DNA of 22,445 nt from Pleurotus djamor (taxonomy: Eukaryota; Basidiomycota; Agaricomycetes; Agaricales; Pleurotaceae): the NCBI GenBank assembly GCA_029747585.1, contig JAPEVF010000734.1, positions 1 through 22,445 of the forward strand. The letters run 5' to 3'. The notes under the pieces were generated by a model. It saw only the letters and a list, made by a program, of their open reading frames with translations. It had not been told where the DNA came from and searched no databases. How positions within the stretch are numbered: the first letter of the stretch is position 1; each line of letters starts with the position of its first letter. Shown here piece after piece: positions 18,350-22,445 of the stretch. A program made the position numbers and the translations under genes.

Positions 18350-21169
18350 ATGGTCTCCTCTTCGTCCAAAGCCGCGTCCAAGGTGTCCAAGTCTGCTGAC
18401 AAGATTCCTAAGAAGCGAGGAGTAAAGGGAGACTTTACTGGAGCTCGTCTGAAGATACTCGAAGATAACTTGGGCACATACCAGGAAATCTCCAAGAAGG
18501 GACCACCAGCTGTCCACGCATGGTTTACGACGACATTCTTTCCAAATTACTGGGAGACCTTCCATTGGTCGGTACCCATCAGCAGCGACTCGATTACCGG
18601 ACCTCTTCCGCCTCGAAAGGACGAGGACCTGGATGCCGAACAACTGGCGTTGAAGAAGTCGTTAGTGGCAACGGTGACGCAGGTAAGTCATCTTAGGAGT
18701 TGTCTCCTAAGTAGCGTGACTGACGGAAGAATGGCTTAGAAAATTAAATCGTGGTTCAACTATCGTCGTAACACACTAGGACTCAACTCTGGCAAAGATC
18801 CATGGTCCGGCTTGCTAGACCAGATCAAAGCACTTGGGGATCCACCCCCGAGGAAGCCCAGCGAAGGCCAATTCTACATGCAACACCCGGACTTCAAGAC
18901 CAAGGTTGACGAGGCGTACGACCTGAAATTCCCGCTTTCTGGACTCCCTCAGAGTCACCGGATGAATTTTCGGTGTGAAATCACTCAGGACCTTTTCGAC
19001 GGCGAGGACGATCCCATCAAAACGCGCCTTCGAGTAGAGTTGGAAGCTTCCCATAAGCGGGACCTTGATGCGTACCATAAAGGCGTATGGGTGGAGGAAA
19101 CTTCAGATCCAGAGAGACGAGCTGAGTGAGCCACATTTCTGCGGCGTTCAAAATGTATTTACTGATATCTATCCGCTAGGGCGATCGCCTCCATTTCCCC
19201 GGTGCTTCAACCTCTACTGGATGGGATCCGATCAGTAACTGGTCTTTACTGTGGGTTTTTCGCCGCTGCCGCCCCGCCTAGTGGCAGCGTGGAAGATATA
19301 CAGTGTGTATGGTGGGTTATATTCGGTTTCTTACCTTAATCAGAGCCTCCTAACCTTCTAACGCCTTGTCCATGCAGTCTGACATCTGGTAAATCCACAA
19401 ACGATCAGGAATTGTCTCAGGTCGATCCAAAGGGATTTAGCCAGGCGACTCGTCTATTTGTTCGATCCGTGGCGATTGCATCAGGGTGTGAGTAGCAACC
19501 ACTTCTATACGTCCAGACTCGCTATAACACTCTCATTTACAGATACGGATCCGCGATCGCAATCAACTACCACCGCCACGCCTACTTTCCCCCGAATCTC
19601 CACTGGCAATGACCCCGCTACGCCACTCGCACCGCTGCGGATACCTTCCACATCTACGTCTCATCCTCCCATTGCTCCCATTGCTGCAAACCGTGAAGTA
19701 CAGCGTTCCTCGACTGCCTTCCGTCAAGATCCAATCGAAATGGTTAAGGCTAGTCTGCAAGGCCTCGAATATAACATTGGCAACGCCCTCATTGAGGCTG
19801 TGGCAAAGCTTCCCCCGGCTAAGAAGAAAGCACGCATCTCGGAGCTGAGGGCTATGGGAAGGATGGAGCTGGAACGGGCCGACAATATCGCCAACAATCG
19901 CGTTCTAATGACATCCCTCGGAATCAAGGACGCTTCGTCCATGTTCAGAGCACCACCTCGCCCCTCTTCCACTGAACCGTCAGGCGATGAAGCGGATTAC
20001 GCACCAAGGGCGTCAAAAGCGCCTGCGTCGAAGAAGTCAGCCAAGGGTAAAGAGCAAGCAAGTGCTGGTGCAAGCGGACGAGTTACGAGAGGGATGACGA
20101 AGAGCACTCCCCCCACTGTGTCGACGCCACACGTACAAGAAAACACGGACATCAATCCTGACGAGGTCCTGGCACCCTCTGCCCTCGATCCGACGGAGGA
20201 TGAAGAGGATGAGGAGGCGGAAGAGAACACCATGCAAGATGAGGAAACGGGCACTGGCTTCTCAAACGCCCATGATGACATGGAACTTGAACCCAATAAC
20301 CACGATGACGAGGGCAACAGCGACGACAACGACAACCCCGACGACGATGACGATGACAATGGCAGCAGCAACGACGAAGACAACGGCAACGACGACAACG
20401 ACGACAACGACAACGACGACAACGACAACGACGATGACAACGACGAGGATGATGCCATTGTCTTCGACGACAATGCTGGCAAACGCTCCATTGGCAGCCG
20501 CCCCCCGCCCGTTTGGTTCTCAACCGCATACACCACCTTCTCTTCGGTGGACGAGAACGATTATGGCCCGCATTGGATGCCTCTACTGGCTCATTGGATG
20601 GAGTTAGAGGCGGCCGCGAAATTTGATCCTAACGTATGTGTTTCGTGTTCAAATGTCCACCTCATACCCATCCTGATTTATGATTACACAGAGCCTCCTC
20701 TTGACAGCAAAGGGGCGCCCGTTTGAAGTCCAATACTGGATCAAGGCAAAACGTCCTTTACAACGTACACCGGAGATCAAGGATCCCGCCGCTTTCGGAG
20801 AGAAGTGGTGGAAGTGGTGGGTCAACATCAACCCTTCGTGGCGGCACGCAAAGAACGGCAACACATTGAAACGAGGAGGTGCAGGTTCATGGGAGGAGAA
20901 CTTACCCGTTACAGGCTTGAACGGCTTTATCAGTGTGATCGTAGGCCTCTGGTTCTGGAGGGAGGCTACTCCCGGTACCGCGAGTACTAAGTGGCTGGCT
21001 GCCGTTTCCGATGTCGAATGGACGCTCCGTCAGCTGCTCCCCTCAAACAAACGCCCCGGTGATGATCTGAATGGCCGTCAAAGTAAACGGTATGTGCCTC
21101 GTTTCTCTCAAAACACTACTATGTATGTCTGAATCCGCTTGATACAGGCTTCGAAGAAGCAACAAGTAG
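18350..21169 (+). CDS. Large agaricomycete hypothetical protein: homeodomain-like WFNYRR segment, acidic tract, WWxWW module
   Basis: Seven exons join with every phase matching to 823 residues: 18350-18682, 18740-19125, 19180-19311, 19378-19487, 19543-20633, 20692-21089, 21148-21169; introns 54-66 nt. Residues 15-120 are basic and helical and end in KIKSWFNYRRNTLG, which looks like a homeodomain recognition helix and suggests DNA binding (inference). Then comes a region typical of expanded agaricomycete hypothetical proteins (SPVLQPLLDGIRSVTGLYCG, LTSGKSTNDQE, FSQATRLFVRSVAI). A Ser/Thr/Pro-rich stretch and a basic KKSAKGKEQ run lead to an Asp/Asn/Glu tract of about 120 residues. The end holds a compact module with PPPVWFSTAYTTF, GRPFEVQYWIKAKRP, FGEKWWKWWVNINPSWR and GLNGFISVIVGLWFW, and a basic tail RQSKRLRRSNK. 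Function unknown; probably nuclear. No break is visible. Confidence 0.75.
20290..20452 (+). repeat. GAC/AAC trinucleotide array coding the Asp/Asn tract
   Basis: An impure GACGACAAC repeat in frame within exon 5 of the gene at 18350. It codes a run of Asp and Asn with few interruptions. The reverse strand reads as Ser/Leu-rich open frames, which are artefacts of the repeat. Confidence 0.85.
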
Positions 21170-21184
21170 GTGTTGGTTACATCT

Positions 21185-21330
21185 CGCTACTTCTCTTCGT
21201 CTCGGTCGTCTCGTCCGTCTCGGTCTTCTCGGTTATTTTGGCTATTTCGTTATACCACTTTTCGCAGACAATCTTATCACCTTTCATTCATTTTTCTTTA
21301 TCTTTTATCTTTCCTATCTAATCTCCTACT
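21185..21330 (+). other. Pyrimidine-rich tract downstream of the large hypothetical gene
   Basis: The stretch starts with a TCTCGKYY-type repeat (about 21190-21235) and continues T/C-rich to about 21330. It probably belongs to the 3' UTR or 3' flank of the gene ending at 21169. No coding evidence. Confidence 0.4.
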
Positions 21331-21333
21331 GTC

Positions 21334-21438
21334 CTGTCCCCTGACTTGCTAACTTAGCAGTTCGAGATTGATGTCATCTTGCTACCCTAATATACCTCCT
21401 ATATAATATCCTCCTGTCCCCTATATGCTAACTAAGCA
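21334..21438 (+). repeat. Pair of about 25-bp direct repeats
   Basis: CTGTCCCCTGACTTGCTAAC (21334 onward) and CTGTCCCCTATATGCTAACT (21413 onward) are imperfect direct copies that continue to TTAGCA and AAGCA. They are 79 bp apart and lie just left of the palindromic AT-rich block. Their role is unknown. Confidence 0.55.
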
Positions 21439-21466
21439 TGGTCCCCTGCTAGGCTTGGGGTGCTGC

Positions 21467-21645
21467 CATAATACATTATCCCTCTACAGTATTTGATCAA
21501 AATATATTGTTGGAGGGGTATCATAATGTATTACTGGATGTTCCCTATAAACCTGAGGGACCTTAATGTATTTTTGTTTACTTCTCCACTGAACAATGTA
21601 ATACACCTAGGGCTATAGCCAGGTGAACAATACATTGGTTCTACA
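21467..21645. repeat. AT-rich palindromic block with five TAATGTATTA-type motifs
   Basis: CATAATACATTAT (21467-21479) is mirrored by ATAATGTATTA at about 21523-21533, giving a stem with a loop of about 45 bp. Further copies in either direction occur near 21562, 21594 and 21629. The last two flank the palindrome GGCTATAGCC (21611-21620) and form a second imperfect stem. Size and structure would fit a small non-autonomous element, but no clear terminal repeats with a target duplication could be fixed. Confidence 0.55.
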
Positions 21646-22356
21646 GCATGAGCTGGTTCTGGGCAGCTCCAACAGTGGTTGTCAGCGATCGTTAGCTCTG
21701 GGGGGTTCCTCGCGTCCAACTCGTTCTCTGAAATTGAACAAGAAAACTACCCTCCTGGTCGTTCTCCTTCAAAGTTCACTGAGGCTATTCCCTTCCCTAC
21801 CGAAACGCCAGCTTAGCGAATGGATCTTAACAAACCGGCGAGGCACTGAGGCCAAATTCGACGCCTTCTATACGGCGCTCTCAGTCAACAAACGAAACGT
21901 ATGTTGCTCTGACTTTTATCTTGCTTTTATCATGCCTTCTTTCTATCGACTCATTTGTACCTACCTAACAACGGAAGGTGATCGGAAGGGAAGAGAGGAA
22001 AGGTAGAGAAAGTGTGCTAAAGAACCCTTAGATAGAGCCCACCAGGGTAGCCTGTAGTCATGTGCAGATTGTGGTCGTGACAAGGGACGGGTCGACGTGT
22101 TGCAGAGGTCACCTGATCTAGGGAGCTCGGATTTTTAACGAACAGAGGCAGTTCGGTCTTTTCACCTCTGCTTGCGCTTGAGTAAGGATTATTTTTTACC
22201 GTGTACGGATTCTGCTGGGCACTTCGGTGAGATGCAATTTGTTTGCAGGGGTGTTTTGATTGGGTTCTTCGCTGGTATCGCGATCTTAGTATCGCGTATT
22301 CCGTAACGTATATACCTCCATATGCTTAGTGGATGATCTTTCGCCTCTCGAAGAAA
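21646..22356. other. Right-hand stretch without a supported gene
   Basis: An open stretch around 21660-22005 on the plus strand has weak coding-like character but no family resemblance or convincing exon set. After 22010 nothing is recognised. GCGTATTCCGTAACGTATAT (about 22290) is repeated imperfectly near 22421 (GCGTGTTCCGTTACGTCAAT). Confidence 0.35.
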
Positions 22357-22404
22357 TGGTATATATGGGGTGGAGAGACTGGTCTCTGCGTTCAACCCCA
22401 TACC
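22357..22404. promoter_or_regulatory. TATA-containing nested inverted repeat
   Basis: TATGGGGT (22364-22371) pairs with ACCCCATA (22395-22402), and inside it AGAGAC (22374-22379) pairs with GTCTCT (22382-22387). A TATATAT run overlaps the left arm. The element could be a promoter with a dyad operator or part of an LTR or transposon that runs off the window; neither can be decided here. Confidence 0.4.
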
Positions 22405-22445
22405 AACGTTTTGCGTGTTCCGTTACGTCAATATGTCCGCTCTGC

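Noticed and set aside
19997..20536. Ser/Leu-rich 179-residue minus-strand open frame
   Set aside because: Reverse complement of the Asp/Asn-coding triplet array.
21623..22006. 127-residue plus-strand open frame near the right end
   Set aside because: No real ATG context or family resemblance; another frame in the same stretch looks equally coding-like, so neither is supported.
1..22445. CRISPR arrays, bacterial operons, rRNA genes
   Set aside because: No spacer-repeat arrays; the intron-rich gene structure is eukaryotic; no rRNA-like conserved segments were seen.

Overview
The window looks like a piece of a basidiomycete (Agaricomycetes) nuclear genome. Evidence: protein genes cut by many short GT-AG introns (about 49-75 nt, several with CTGAC/CTAAC branch sites), lineage-typical families (F-box proteins, CxC2-type KDZ transposases, fungal TET/JBP dioxygenases, agaricomycete-specific hypothetical proteins), and a dense layer of mobile DNA. 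Several single ambiguous bases (N) indicate draft sequence.

Layout. 1-1960: repeat-rich DNA with a scattered TTYTCAC-type motif (1-480) and a 33-bp minisatellite (about 600-990). 1961-3511 (+): F-box protein gene. 3624-4164 (-): 5'-truncated fragment of a rhamnosidase-N-terminal-like beta-sandwich protein. 4413-5656 (+): four-exon nuclear-looking protein with SUMO-type motifs. 5766-6207: solo LTR with a perfect 5-bp target duplication. 6384-10258 (+): hAT transposon with GGTTCGAACC subterminal repeats and a multi-exon transposase, broken by a C7 frameshift and by loss of its 3' end. 10259-10880: a second LTR-like element, fused without a target duplication between the hAT remnant and the next gene. 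10753-14253 (-): ten-exon KDZ transposase with an N-terminal CxC2 cysteine cluster; its last ~42 codons are read from the LTR. 14760-16321 (+), divergent from it: a TET/JBP 2-oxoglutarate/Fe(II) dioxygenase with every catalytic residue present. 16630-17793 (+): four-exon gene of unknown family. 18350-21169 (+): seven-exon, 823-residue agaricomycete hypothetical protein with a homeodomain-like WFNYRR segment, a long Asp/Asn tract and a WWxWW C-terminal module. 21170-22445: no convincing gene, but palindromic AT-rich repeats and a promoter-like cruciform.

How it fits together. The centre is a KDZ transposase next to a TET/JBP gene, the association known from basidiomycete KDZ transposons, in which a DNA-modifying (5-methylcytosine oxidising) enzyme travels with a DNA transposon. 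Here both DNA transposases are damaged: the hAT has lost its dimerisation end, and the KDZ has a foreign C-terminus and an LTR promoter pointing at it in antisense. The dioxygenase reads through intact. The region reads as a nested transposon graveyard from which an apparently functional epigenetic enzyme may have survived.
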